Positions 43,482 to 51,894 of a DNA stretch of 64,000 bases are shown here, piece after piece. Source of the DNA: Variovorax boronicumulans (lineage in GTDB: Bacteria > Pseudomonadota > Gammaproteobacteria > Burkholderiales > Burkholderiaceae_C). Made by a program: the position numbers and the translations under genes. Every line of letters starts with the position of its first letter. Position 1 is the first letter of the stretch. A model generated the notes under the pieces. It searched no databases and had not been told where the DNA came from. It saw only the letters and a program-made list of their open reading frames with translations. Location of the stretch: positions 248,001 through 312,000 of the forward strand of contig NZ_VEDO01000005.1 of assembly GCF_007677875.1 (NCBI RefSeq), read 5' to 3'.

Positions 43482-45653
43482 TCAGTTGACGCGGTATTGG
43501 TCCAGCTGGGCGGCGCCCTGCATCGCGGGGTCGCTGATCGAGGGCAGGCCGTTCTCCAGGTGGCCGGCGAAGCGGCGCAGCCAGGTGGGCAGGCCGTTCA
43601 CGCGCAGGCTGTAGTCGTACCAGTGCGAGCTCGCGGCCAGCGGCAGGCGCAGCGCGCTGCGCGAGCGCGCCACCACGCGCACTTCGGGCAGGGTGCTCGT
43701 GGTGTACTTGTTGGCCGTGAGCTGGAAGGTGCAGGGCTGGCCACCGTTGTTGACGAGCTCGAGCACGAGTTCGCCGGTCGAACGCTCGGCGCGCACGATG
43801 AGCTCGGGCAGCGCCGCGCCACTGGCGCGGCGCACGTCGCCCGCGATGTGGCGGTGAAAGCCGTTTGGTCCCAGCACCCAGAGGTCGTAGGCGGCCGTGG
43901 CGGCCCAGCGGCCCTGCAGCTGCTTGCCGGCCTCCACCGTGTAGCGGCGCGGCACCTGGTCCAGCGCCAGGCGGTCGTACACGTGGAACACGGCGCCGGC
44001 CTCGCCGGCGTTCTCGAAGGTCAGCAGCACGCCTGCGGCCTCGACCTGCGCCTGCACCTGCAGCTCGTAGGGCAGGGCGCGCGCGGGCCGCACGCCGGCA
44101 GCCTGCACGGGCGCGGCCAGCGTGGTCGGCGTGGCGGGCACCTTGGTGTTGGGCAGCGCCAGCGACTGCGCGCGGCGTGCGGCCGTGGCCGGCAGCAGCT
44201 GCATGAAGCCGTTGTCCTCGGGGTTCACGAAGTCGAAGCAGGACAGCAGGTTGCCCGAGACGGCACGGCGCCAGGGGCTGATCAGCGGCTCGGCCACGCC
44301 GAAGCGCGCCTCGATGAAGCGCAGCACCGAGCTGTGGTCGGCCACCTGCGAGTTGACCCAGCCGCCCTTGCTCCAGGGCGAGACCACGTACAGGGGCACG
44401 CGCGGGCCCAGGCCGTAGGGGCGGTGCAGGGTGCGGGGGTCTGCACCGTTGAGCACGTGGTGGTATTCACCCGTGGTGTCCACGGTGGAGGCGCCGGCCA
44501 GCTGGGCTTGCGCGGGGTTGGCGTCGTAGGCCAGGTAGGAGGGCACGGCCGGCGGCGGCATGTGGTCGAAGAAGCCGTCGTTCTCGTCGAAGTTGATGAG
44601 CAGGACGGTCTTGCTCCAGACCTCGGGGTTGGCCGTCAGCGCGTCCAGCACGCGGGCCGTGTAGTCCGCGCCCGAGGCCGGGCTCGAGGGCCCCGGATGC
44701 TCGGAGCCTTCGGCCGTGGCGACGATCCAGCTGACCTGGGGCAGGCGGTCGGCCAGCACGTCGGCGCGCAGCAGGTCCAGGTCGCGCGTGCTGACGCCGC
44801 GTTCGCGCAGCGCCTGCGAGTAGCCCGGGCGCAGGTACCAGGCATTGCGGAAACTGCGGAAACCGGCCAGCGGGTTGTCGGTGAAGTTGTCCGCCATGTT
44901 CTGGTAGACCTGCCAGCGGATCCCGGCGGCCTGCAGGCGTTCCGCGTAGGTGATCCAGCGGTAGTCGGTGCTCTGGTCGGGGTCGAAGCTGTCGCGGCTG
45001 TTGTCGGTCGACGGGCCGCCGGCCTGGGCCAGGGGATCGTTGTGGCCGGTCCACAGGAACAGGCGGTTGGTGTTGGTGCCGGTCTGCGTTGCGCAGTGGT
45101 AGTGGTCGCACAGCGTGAAGGCGCGCGCCAGCGCGAACTGGAACGGCAGATCGCCCTCGGCGTAGTAACCCATGGAGTGGTTCTGCTTGGCCGCGCACCA
45201 GTCGTTCATGCGGCCGTGGTCCCAGGCCAGCTGCGCGTCCAGCCAGGAATGCGGCGTGCCGGCCACGCGCATGACCGGGAAGTCCTGCTCGGTGTTCAGG
45301 CGGAACGGCGCGATGGGCTTGCTGGTCGGCCAGTTGGGCCGGCCTGGCACGGGCGCGCCGCCCACGCTGGGCTGCACGAACACGGTCTTGCCGCTGAACA
45401 GGTTCTGCCGGTCGCGCACCGGCACGGGAAACGGATCGCCGAAGCCGCGCACGCCGGCCATGGTGCCGAAGTAGTGGTCGAAGCTGCGGTTCTCCTGCGT
45501 CAGCACGACGATGTGCTCGACGTCCTGCAGGGTGCGGGTGCGCTGGTTGGCGGGCAGGGCCAGGGCGCGCTGGATGGCGGGCGGGAAGCTGGCCAGCACG
45601 GCGCTGGCGCCGCCGGCCTGGGCCAGGGTGCGCAGGAAGTCGCGGCGGCTCAT
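43482..45653 (-). CDS. Tat-exported phosphocholine-type phospholipase C
   Basis: 723 residues. The N-terminus MSRRDFLRTLAQAGGASAVLA is a twin-arginine signal. The phosphoesterase domain has IVVLTQENRSFDHYFGTM, the metal-site region HSWLDAQLAWDHGRMNDW and LINFDENDGFFDHMPPP, followed near DHSSVLRFIEARFGV. The C-terminus holds two DUF756-type beta domains (YELQVQAQVEAAGVLLTFENAG; FQLTANKY). This is the layout of PlcN/PlcH-like enzymes that cleave phosphocholine or related head groups outside the cytoplasm, yielding choline phosphate. Its ATG overlaps the stop of a 15-codon upstream ORF. Confidence 0.92.
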   Translation of the reverse strand: MSRRDFLRTLAQAGGASAVLASFPPAIQRALALPANQRTRTLQDVEHIVVLTQENRSFDHYFGTMAGVRGFGDPFPVPVRDRQNLFSGKTVFVQPSVGGAPVPGRPNWPTSKPIAPFRLNTEQDFPVMRVAGTPHSWLDAQLAWDHGRMNDWCAAKQNHSMGYYAEGDLPFQFALARAFTLCDHYHCATQTGTNTNRLFLWTGHNDPLAQAGGPSTDNSRDSFDPDQSTDYRWITYAERLQAAGIRWQVYQNMADNFTDNPLAGFRSFRNAWYLRPGYSQALRERGVSTRDLDLLRADVLADRLPQVSWIVATAEGSEHPGPSSPASGADYTARVLDALTANPEVWSKTVLLINFDENDGFFDHMPPPAVPSYLAYDANPAQAQLAGASTVDTTGEYHHVLNGADPRTLHRPYGLGPRVPLYVVSPWSKGGWVNSQVADHSSVLRFIEARFGVAEPLISPWRRAVSGNLLSCFDFVNPEDNGFMQLLPATAARRAQSLALPNTKVPATPTTLAAPVQAAGVRPARALPYELQVQAQVEAAGVLLTFENAGEAGAVFHVYDRLALDQVPRRYTVEAGKQLQGRWAATAAYDLWVLGPNGFHRHIAGDVRRASGAALPELIVRAERSTGELVLELVNNGGQPCTFQLTANKYTTSTLPEVRVVARSRSALRLPLAASSHWYDYSLRVNGLPTWLRRFAGHLENGLPSISDPAMQGAAQLDQYRVN

Positions 45654-45697
45654 GGCTGCGCCTTGGTGCGCGGGAGCGCGGGGTTGGAGGAGTGCAT
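45650..45697 (-). CDS. 15-codon upstream ORF overlapping the phospholipase start
   Basis: Begins at the ATG 45695-45697 and encodes MHSSNPALPRTKAQP. Its TGA overlaps the phospholipase ATG in an ATGA (45650-45653). It may be a leader peptide that couples or tunes translation of the phospholipase gene. Too short to judge by codon use; may be chance. Confidence 0.3.
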   Translation of the reverse strand: MHSSNPALPRTKAQP

Positions 45698-45830
45698 GTG
45701 GGAGGTTCCAGTCGATGGGGTGCCGACAGGCGCTTTCGCCGTCAGGGCGAAGGCAATGTAGGCAGCGACCGTGAACACTCGATGACGGGCACCGCACGCG
45801 GCCGCGCGGGGCGGGACAGGACCGAAAGGG

Positions 45831-46781
45831 TCAGCCGCCGTGGTGCCGGCCACGCCCGTGCTGGCCGGGCGTCTGCACGGGCGCATGCTCGGCCAGCAGG
45901 GGCACGACCCAGTCGATGAAGGCGCGCAGCCGGGCGCCCACGTGCCGGTTCGGCGCGTAGGCCAGGTACAGCGGCATGGGGGCCAGCTGCCAGTCCTGGA
46001 GCAGCGGCACGAGCGCGCCACTTTCGCGGTGCGGCCTGGCCATGTAGTCGGGCAGCCACAGCACGCCCAGGCCGGCCAGGCCGGCCGCCAGGTAGGCGTT
46101 GCCGTCGTCGACCGCGAAGGCGTAGCGGCCCTGCACGTGGACCTGCTCGTCGCCACGCCGCATGGCGTAGGGAAAGGTCTTGCCTGCGCGCGCCCACAGG
46201 AAGCCGACGATGCGGTGGTGCGTGTCCTCCAGCATGCGTGGGTGGTCGGGCCGGCCCGCCAGCGCGAGGTAGGCCGGCGCTGCGTACACGCCCAGCTGCA
46301 GGTCGGCCACGTGGCGGGCCACCAGCGAGGGGTTGGCGATGTGGCCGCCGCGCAGCACGCAGTCCACGTTCTCGCCGATCAGGTCGACGCGGCGGTCGCT
46401 CACGCCCATGTCGAGCTGGATCTCGGGGTAGCGTGCATGGAAGTCCGGCAGCGCCGGCACCAGCAGCATGCGCGCGAGCGGACTCGGCACGTCCACGCGC
46501 AGGCGCCCGCGCGGCATTGCGGCTGCGCTGGACAGCCCGGTCTCGGCGTCTTCCACGTCGGCCAGGATGCGCAGCACGCGCGCGTAGTAGGCTGCGCCGT
46601 CGGCCGTGAGGTGCACGCGGCGCGTGGTGCGGTTCAGCAGCTTCACGCGCAGCCTGGCCTCCAGTTGCTGCACGAGCTGGGTGATGCTGGTCTTGCTGAT
46701 GTGCAGCGTGTCGGCCGCTTTGGTGAAGCTGCCGGCTTCCACGACGCGGGCGAAGGCCTGCATCGCATCGAAACGGTCCAT
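45831..46781 (-). CDS. LysR-family transcriptional regulator
   Basis: 316 residues. Winged helix: MDRFDAMQAFARVVEAGSFTKAADTLHISKTSITQLVQQLEARLRVKLLNRTTRRVHLTADG. Effector domain from about residue 90 (GRLRVDVPSPLARMLLVPALPDFHARYPEIQLDMGVSDR) of the CrgA-like subgroup. The His/Gly-rich C-terminal tail (GQHGRGRHHGG) is unusual. Divergent from the RidA gene with dyads between them, so RidA is the likely target. Ligand unknown. Confidence 0.92.
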   Translation of the reverse strand: MDRFDAMQAFARVVEAGSFTKAADTLHISKTSITQLVQQLEARLRVKLLNRTTRRVHLTADGAAYYARVLRILADVEDAETGLSSAAAMPRGRLRVDVPSPLARMLLVPALPDFHARYPEIQLDMGVSDRRVDLIGENVDCVLRGGHIANPSLVARHVADLQLGVYAAPAYLALAGRPDHPRMLEDTHHRIVGFLWARAGKTFPYAMRRGDEQVHVQGRYAFAVDDGNAYLAAGLAGLGVLWLPDYMARPHRESGALVPLLQDWQLAPMPLYLAYAPNRHVGARLRAFIDWVVPLLAEHAPVQTPGQHGRGRHHGG

Positions 46782-46805
46782 GCGGGCTCCGGTGGGATCG
46801 TGATT

Positions 46806-46822
46806 GTTTGGAGTTTACGAAC
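46806..46822. promoter_or_regulatory. LysR-type dyad upstream of ridA-like gene
   Basis: GTT-N11-AAC (46806-46822), matching the LysR T-N11-A form. A second dyad, CCGTTG (46841-46846)/CAACGG (46856-46861), lies 20 bases downstream. Both are in the 124-base gap between the divergent LysR and RidA genes. Confidence 0.4.
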
Positions 46823-46905
46823 AGTGGTGGGTGGACTTGCCCGTTGATCGCACAGCAACGGCTTCCTACAGTGCCGGCATCCCTTCCATCCACCAAGGCA
46901 TTCCC

Positions 46906-47310
46906 ATGGCACAACGTGACGTCGTTTTTCCCGCCGGCCGCCAGGCCCTGTACGAGCGCAACCGCTACTCGCCCGCCGTGCGCTCCAATGGCTTCCTGTT
47001 CGTCTCCGGCCAGGTCGGCAGCCGCGAGGACGGCTCGCCCGAACCCGGGCTCGAAGCCCAGGTGCGCCGCGCTTTCGAGAACCTCAACGCCGTGCTGGCG
47101 GCGGCCGGTTGCCGTTTCGACGACGTGGTCGACGTGACGGTCTTCATCGTCGATCCCGCCGAGCGCTTCGAGCGCATTTGGGCCGTTGTGCCTGACTACT
47201 GGGGCCAGGCGCCGTACCCCAACATCACCTGCGTGGGCGTGACCTGGTTGTACGGCTTCGATTTCGAGATCAAGGTCATCGCGAAGCTGCCCGAGGGCGC
47301 GCCGGCCTGA
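46906..47310 (+). CDS. RidA family (YjgF/YER057c/UK114) protein
   Basis: 134 residues. YSPAVRSNGFLFVSGQVGSREDGS, AFENLNAVLAAAGCRFDDVVDVTVFIVD and the ending YPNITCVGVTWL are the RidA layout. Canonical RidA keeps an Arg in a (C/S)xxR or RxxVEI ending; here ITCVGVTWLYGFDFEIKVIAK lacks that Arg, so imine deaminase activity is not assured. It belongs to a RidA-like subgroup. Controlled by the divergent LysR in all likelihood. ATG 46906 chosen; upstream frame has no similarity. Confidence 0.88.
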   Translation: MAQRDVVFPAGRQALYERNRYSPAVRSNGFLFVSGQVGSREDGSPEPGLEAQVRRAFENLNAVLAAAGCRFDDVVDVTVFIVDPAERFERIWAVVPDYWGQAPYPNITCVGVTWLYGFDFEIKVIAKLPEGAPA

Positions 47311-47465
47311 CCGTTCCGGTGCGACGCCGCCGACGCCCGCGGGCAATGTCGGCGTCTTGTCCTACATGGCGCTTTCGGTCCGCGCCGCGCCCAGGTCCGT
47401 ATCAGGCAGTGACCGGGTGTGCTGCCGGATCCGCCCAGGGCGTGTGAAGCGGCAGCGGCCCGGTT

Positions 47466-47505
47466 GCGCCTGCGCGGTCGCGCAGGCGCCACCCACGGTG
47501 GCGCC
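47466..47505 (+). other. Two overlapping, mutually exclusive hairpins in a leader
   Basis: Stem 1: GCGCCTGCGC (47466-47475)/GCGCAGGCGC (47480-47489), ten perfect pairs, GGTC loop. Stem 2: GGCGCCACC (47485-47493)/GGTGGCGCC (47497-47505), nine perfect pairs. They share bases 47485-47489, so only one can form fully. The pair ends 40 bases upstream of the ferritin-like gene. It may be a terminator/antiterminator or a double terminator after ridA. Confidence 0.5.
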
Positions 47506-47545
47506 ATGCCGATGCGGGCGCGCGCCCACCGCACAGGAGCAAGCC

Positions 47546-48514
47546 ATGCTGGGTCACTTTCTGACGCGCGCACAGGTGGACGGGATCGCAACGCGGCGTG
47601 CCGAACGGCGCAACTTCTTCCGCAAGACGAGCGGATTCGCGGTCGGCATGGCGGGGGGCGGCATTCTCGCTGCATGTGGCGGGGGGTCGGGCGACTCCAA
47701 TGCCCAGGCCAACGAGGTGTCTGATGCCGACGTGCTGAACTTCGCGCTGAACCTGGAGTACCTGGAGGCGCAGTTCTATGCCTACGCGGCGACCGGGAGC
47801 GGGCTGCCTGCCGCCCAGCTCGGCGGCACCGGCACGCAGGGCGCCGTCACCGGCGGGCGTGCGGTCAACTTCACCGATCCGGTGGTGCGCCAGTACGCCA
47901 AGGAGATCGCGCAGGACGAGATCGCCCACGTCGCCTTCCTGCGCCAGGCGCTGGGCTCGGCCGCGGTGGCGCAGCCGGCCATCGACATCGGCGCTGACCC
48001 CAACGGCGCGTTCTCCAGCGCGGCGCGGGCGGCCGGTCTCGTGGCCGCCGGCCAGGCCTTCGATCCCTACGCCAGCGACGAGAATTTCCTGCTCGCCGCC
48101 TTCATCTTCGAGGACGTCGGTGTCACGGCCTACAAGGGCGCCTCACCGCTGATCCAGAACAAGACCTTCCTGGAGGCCGCCGCCGGCATCCTGGCTGTGG
48201 AGGCCTACCACGCCGGCCTGGTGCGCACAGCGCTCTACGCCAAGGGCGTGGACGCACCCGCGTTGCGCACGGCCACCGACGCGATCTCCAATGCACGCGA
48301 CAGCCTGGACGGTGGCAGCGACGTGGACCAGGGCGTGAGCGGTGCCGACGACCGCTCCAACATCGTGCCCACCGATGCCAACGGCATCGCCTTCAGCCGC
48401 AGCCCGGGCGACGTGCTGAACATCGTCTATCTGAACCCCGGCGCTGTCTCACGTGGCGGCTTCTATCCCGCTGGCGTGAACGGTGCGCTGGTGTTGAGCA
48501 GCGCGCTGGCTTGA
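47546..48514 (+). CDS. Exported ferritin-like domain protein
   Basis: 322 residues. RRNFFRKTSGFAVGMAGGGILAACGGG looks like a Tat-type lipoprotein signal (RRNFF, then LAAC). A four-helix ferritin-like domain follows: NFALNLEYLEAQFYAYA, EIAQDEIAHVAFLRQAL, AAFIFEDVGVTAYKGA and ILAVEAYHAGLVRTAL provide Glu and His ligands for a di-metal site. Related proteins include the desiccation-related PCC13-62 group. Likely periplasmic or membrane-tethered, with a role in metal or oxidative stress. Shine-Dalgarno AGGAG. Neighbours are a ZIP transporter and an ECF sigma pair. Confidence 0.88.
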   Translation: MLGHFLTRAQVDGIATRRAERRNFFRKTSGFAVGMAGGGILAACGGGSGDSNAQANEVSDADVLNFALNLEYLEAQFYAYAATGSGLPAAQLGGTGTQGAVTGGRAVNFTDPVVRQYAKEIAQDEIAHVAFLRQALGSAAVAQPAIDIGADPNGAFSSAARAAGLVAAGQAFDPYASDENFLLAAFIFEDVGVTAYKGASPLIQNKTFLEAAAGILAVEAYHAGLVRTALYAKGVDAPALRTATDAISNARDSLDGGSDVDQGVSGADDRSNIVPTDANGIAFSRSPGDVLNIVYLNPGAVSRGGFYPAGVNGALVLSSALA

Positions 48515-48525
48515 GCCAGGACCGA

Positions 48526-48541
48526 CCCCGCACACGCGGGG
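48526..48541 (+). terminator. Short GC hairpin after the ferritin-like gene
   Basis: CCCCGC-ACAC-GCGGGG, six perfect pairs, 11 bases after the stop codon. There is no T-run, so termination would be weak, and the ZIP gene starts 33 bases later. Confidence 0.3.
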
Positions 48542-48573
48542 GCCGGACTTCCCATTTCGCCCGAGGACGCACC

Positions 48574-49503
48574 ATGGATTTCCTGCACAGACCCCATGCG
48601 ACAGATGCCGCCACCCTGCCACGCTCCGGCGGTCCGCGCTGGCGCTGGCGCCACCTCACCGGGCTGGCCATCGTGCTCGGGGCGCTGGCGCTGTGGACGC
48701 AGCAGTTGCTGCAAGCCCCCTGGATGCAAAGCCCCGGCGTCTCGGGCGCATTGATGGGCGGCGGCATGGCGGCCCTGGCCACGGCGCTGGGCACCTTGCC
48801 GGTGCTGCTGTCGCAGAAATTCTCGCAGCGCAGCCACGACACCATGCTGGGCTTCGGCGCCGGCGTCATGCTGGCGGCCAGCGCCTTCTCGCTCATCATC
48901 CCGGCCTTGGCTGCCGCGCGGCAGCAGGGTGCAGGCGGCTGGGGCGCGGCCGGCACCGTGGGCCTGGGCATCGCGGCGGGCGGCCTGCTGCTGTTGCTGG
49001 TGGACCGCCTCGTGCCGCACGAGCACTTCGTCAAGGGCCTGGAAGGGCCGCAGGCGCGCGCCATGAAGCGGGTCTGGCTGTTCGTGCTGGCCATTGCCGT
49101 GCACAACCTGCCCGAGGGCCTGGCCATCGGGGTGGCCTACGCAGGCACCGATCCGTTCGGCGCCCTGGCGCTGGCCACCGGCATCTCGATCCAGGACGTG
49201 CCCGAGGGCATGGTCGTCGCGCTGGCGCTGCGCGGCGTGGGCTACGGCCGTGCCTGGTCGGCAGGGCTGGGCGTGCTGTCCGGTCTGGTGGAGCCCGTGG
49301 CGGCGGTCTTCGGCGCGGCCGTCATCGGCCTGTCGGCCAGCCTGTTGCCCTGGGGTCTGGCGGCCGCTGCGGGCGCGATGCTCTACGTCATCAGCCACGA
49401 GATCATTCCCGAGTCGCACCGCGCCGGGCACGAGCGCTGGGCCACCTGCGGGCTGATGCTGGGCTTCATCCTCATGATGGTGCTGGACACCGCGCTGGCC
49501 TGA
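48574..49503 (+). CDS. ZIP family divalent metal transporter
   Basis: 309 residues with about eight membrane helices. The two metal-site helices carry AIAVHNLPEGLAIGVAYAG (HNLPEG) and SIQDVPEGMVVALAL (the second, normally HNIPEG, has Gln-Asp in place of His-Asn). YVISHEIIPESH is the later His/Glu segment. ZIP proteins bring Zn, Fe or Mn into the cytoplasm. ATG 48574 with CGAGGAC upstream. The ECF sigma gene begins 36 bases after the stop, so they may share a transcript. Confidence 0.9.
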   Translation: MDFLHRPHATDAATLPRSGGPRWRWRHLTGLAIVLGALALWTQQLLQAPWMQSPGVSGALMGGGMAALATALGTLPVLLSQKFSQRSHDTMLGFGAGVMLAASAFSLIIPALAAARQQGAGGWGAAGTVGLGIAAGGLLLLLVDRLVPHEHFVKGLEGPQARAMKRVWLFVLAIAVHNLPEGLAIGVAYAGTDPFGALALATGISIQDVPEGMVVALALRGVGYGRAWSAGLGVLSGLVEPVAAVFGAAVIGLSASLLPWGLAAAAGAMLYVISHEIIPESHRAGHERWATCGLMLGFILMMVLDTALA

Positions 49504-49538
49504 CCGGCGCTGGCCCGATCCGCTGCCGGGAGCCGCCC

Positions 49539-50186
49539 ATGGCCGACGCGCAACACGATGGTCCGCCACGCCCGCCGCCGCAGGGGCGCACCGCGCTGCA
49601 CCTGGTGGCGCCGGGCGATCCGTCCGTCCAGCCGCAAGTCCTGGCATGGATGCGGGCGGTGGTCGAACTGGCCGACCGCCAGGCGTTCGCCCAGCTGTTC
49701 GCGTTCTACGCGCCGCGCGTGAAGGGCTACCTGATCCGCTCCGGCACCGAGCCCAGCCAGGCCGAAGACATCGCGCAGGAGACGCTGCTGGTGCTCTGGC
49801 GCAAGGCCGCACTGTTCGACGCCGAGCGCGCCAGCGTGGGGACCTGGCTGTTCACCATCGCCCGCAACCTGCGCGTGGACCGCCTGCGCAGCCATGGCAC
49901 GGCAGCGGCGCGTGCAGATGCGGCCGAGCTGGACGATGTGGCCGACGAAGCGCCGCCCCTGGACGAGCGCCTGCACACGGCGCAACTGTGCTCCCGCATG
50001 CGCGCAGCCCTGCGCACCATGCCGGCGGAGCAGGCGCAGGTGCTGCGCCTGTGCTATTTCGAGGACCGCCCCCACACCAGCATCGCGAGCACCCTCGGGC
50101 TGCCGCTGGGCACGGTGAAGTCGCGCATGCGCGCAGCGCTTGCGCATCTGCGCCGCGCCCTGCAGGATGGCGGGCCCACGCCATGA
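49539..50186 (+). CDS. ECF RNA polymerase sigma factor
   Basis: 215 residues. Region 2: FAQLFAFYAPRVKGYLIRSGTEPSQAEDIAQETLLVLWRKAALFD and GTWLFTIARNLRVDRLR. Region 4: MPAEQAQVLRLCYFEDRPHTSIASTLGLPLGTVKSRMRAALAHLR. With a ChrR-type zinc anti-sigma encoded next (ATGA overlap at 50183-50186) it resembles the RpoE-ChrR group that answers singlet oxygen and organic peroxides. Its own promoter motif was not found by eye in the gap before it. Confidence 0.93.
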   Translation: MADAQHDGPPRPPPQGRTALHLVAPGDPSVQPQVLAWMRAVVELADRQAFAQLFAFYAPRVKGYLIRSGTEPSQAEDIAQETLLVLWRKAALFDAERASVGTWLFTIARNLRVDRLRSHGTAAARADAAELDDVADEAPPLDERLHTAQLCSRMRAALRTMPAEQAQVLRLCYFEDRPHTSIASTLGLPLGTVKSRMRAALAHLRRALQDGGPTP

Positions 50187-50845
50187 CACGCATCGCCCAC
50201 CATCCCTCCGACGCGCTGCTGCTCTCGCATGCGGCGGGGCGGCTGCCGGCGGGGCTGGCGCTGGTGGTGGCGGTCCATCTGGAGCGCTGCGCGCGGTGCG
50301 CCGCCTACGCCGGCGTCCTGGAGGCCGCCGGCGGCCAGCTGCTGGAGGAGACGCGGCCCGTCCCCATGCAGGCCGGGGCCCTCGACCAGACCATGGCGGC
50401 GCTGGACGCACCGGCTGCCGAGGCGGCAAAGCCCGCGACGTGGCAGGGACCGCCGCCCTTGCCGCAGGGCCAGGCCTGGCCCGCGGCGATGGCGGGCTGC
50501 CAGATCGCGCCCTGGCGCTGGATCGGCCCCGGCATGCGCTACAGCCGCGTGCGGCTGGCCGGCGACGATCCGGTCACCGTGTTCCTGCTGCGTCTGGCGC
50601 CGGGCAAGTACCTGCCCCGGCATGCGCACAGCGGGCGCGAATTCACCCAGGTGCTGTGCGGCGCCTTCCACGACGGCCGGGCGCACTTCCACGCCGGCGA
50701 CTTCGACGCGCCGGGGCAGGGCGTGCAGCACCTGCCCGTGGTCCAGTCGGCCGACGAGTGCGTGTGCCTGACGGCCGTGCAGGGGCGGCTGCAGTTCGAC
50801 GCGTTCTACGGCCGCCTGCTGGCGCGCCTGGGCGGCCTGGGTTGA
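50183..50845 (+). CDS. ChrR-type zinc-binding anti-sigma factor with cupin domain
   Basis: 220 residues. N-terminal anti-sigma domain with His6 and the His32-x3-Cys36-x2-Cys39 zinc motif (VAVHLERCARC). C-terminal ChrR cupin domain at about 105-215: LPRHAHSGREFTQVLCGAF gives His, His and Glu metal ligands, and HFHAGDFDAPGQGVQH continues the barrel. The N-terminal part should hold the ECF sigma inactive until singlet oxygen or a similar signal acts through the cupin part. Start overlaps the sigma gene stop, ensuring balanced synthesis. Confidence 0.92.
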   Translation: MTRIAHHPSDALLLSHAAGRLPAGLALVVAVHLERCARCAAYAGVLEAAGGQLLEETRPVPMQAGALDQTMAALDAPAAEAAKPATWQGPPPLPQGQAWPAAMAGCQIAPWRWIGPGMRYSRVRLAGDDPVTVFLLRLAPGKYLPRHAHSGREFTQVLCGAFHDGRAHFHAGDFDAPGQGVQHLPVVQSADECVCLTAVQGRLQFDAFYGRLLARLGGLG

Positions 50846-50873
50846 GGTCGCGCCGCCCCGGGAGCCGTGCGCC

Positions 50874-51566
50874 TCAAGAGTGGCGCATCCGCGCGTTCAA
50901 CCACTCCACCAGCACGTTGTGGTACTCGCGCTGCCAAGCCGGCCGCGTCAGTGCGTGGTCGGCGCCGGCCAGCGTGTAGCGGGTCAGCGAACGTGCGCGG
51001 CGGAAAGCGCGCGCGTAGCTGTCGATGAGCTGCGGCGGAATCTGCTCGTCCTGTTCGGAGTCGATCAGCAGCACGTCCCCGGTGAACTGACTGCAGCAGA
51101 GCAGCGAGCGGTTCTGGTGGGGGGCCAGGGGGCTGGAGCGGTACTCCCGCAGCGCCTGCGCATCGAGCTGCTCCTTCGGTGTGCTCCAGTCGCTGTCGGG
51201 GTAGATCGCCGGCGAGCGCAGCACCAGCAGCCGTGCCGGTTTGGCCGCGGCGAGGAAGGAAGCCATGTACGCACCGAAGCTGAAGCCGAGCAGGGCGAGG
51301 CGGCTGCGCGCGACACCGCGCACGGCGGCCAGGTTCATGTAGTCCTCCAGCACGCGCTGCAGCGCCTGGTCGCGGCTGATGCGCGCGCGCGCCTCGGCCG
51401 GCCAGCCGGCGTCGGGGATGTCGGCACGCCGGCACAACCAGCCGGACGGGGCGAGCTGCGACTGCAGCGCATCGAACTGACCGCTGCCATCGTCGTCCCA
51501 TCCCGGAAGAATCAACAGTGCGGAGGATTTGGTGGCGCTTGCGCTTGCGCTTGCAGTACGTGGCAT
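50874..51566 (-). CDS. Alpha/beta hydrolase
   Basis: 230 residues. The nucleophile elbow is LLGFSFGAYMASFLAA (Gly-Phe-Ser-Phe-Gly); LLIDSEQDEQIPPQLI supplies the likely acid Asp, and TLAGADHALTRP the His. Closest to the small esterase/dienelactone-like serine hydrolases; substrate unknown. The N-terminus MPRTASASASATKS is low complexity. It is convergent with the anti-sigma gene and divergent from the genes at 51895 onward. Confidence 0.85.
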   Translation of the reverse strand: MPRTASASASATKSSALLILPGWDDDGSGQFDALQSQLAPSGWLCRRADIPDAGWPAEARARISRDQALQRVLEDYMNLAAVRGVARSRLALLGFSFGAYMASFLAAAKPARLLVLRSPAIYPDSDWSTPKEQLDAQALREYRSSPLAPHQNRSLLCCSQFTGDVLLIDSEQDEQIPPQLIDSYARAFRRARSLTRYTLAGADHALTRPAWQREYHNVLVEWLNARMRHS

Positions 51567-51894
51567 GGACGGTGTCGTGCGTGTCGGCGCCACGGCGGTC
51601 CGTGGGGCCGGATTGCGGTGAAGGTGGCCGTCGTCGACGGGGCAGTACCTGGGTTGTAGGAAGGTCCGGTGCAGCGGGCTTGTGGGAACGCAGGCGCAGC
51701 GCGCGTCGGCCAGCGTCCGCACAACGCGCCCGGACGGCTGCCGCGATGGCGCCGCCGCCGACGCTGCGCGCCGCCCGTCGCCGACACCGCACCCCGCGGG
51801 TGGCTGCGTACAACGCGTGCAGTGGGCTCGCACGCATCTGTCGGCTGCGGCCGTGCACTGCATCCCACCAGCACACCACCGGAGGAAACACGAC
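51567..51894. other. Gene-free stretch between divergent genes
   Basis: 328 bases separate the hydrolase ATG (51566) from the small acidic protein ATG (51895). Frames here give only Arg/Ala-rich noise without start signals. The right end carries the Shine-Dalgarno GGAGGA for 51895. No clear dyad, sigma-54-like or -35/-10 pair was recognised. Confidence 0.5.

Noticed and set aside
50846..50873. Terminator between the convergent anti-sigma and hydrolase genes
   Set aside because: The 28-base gap shows no stem of useful length.
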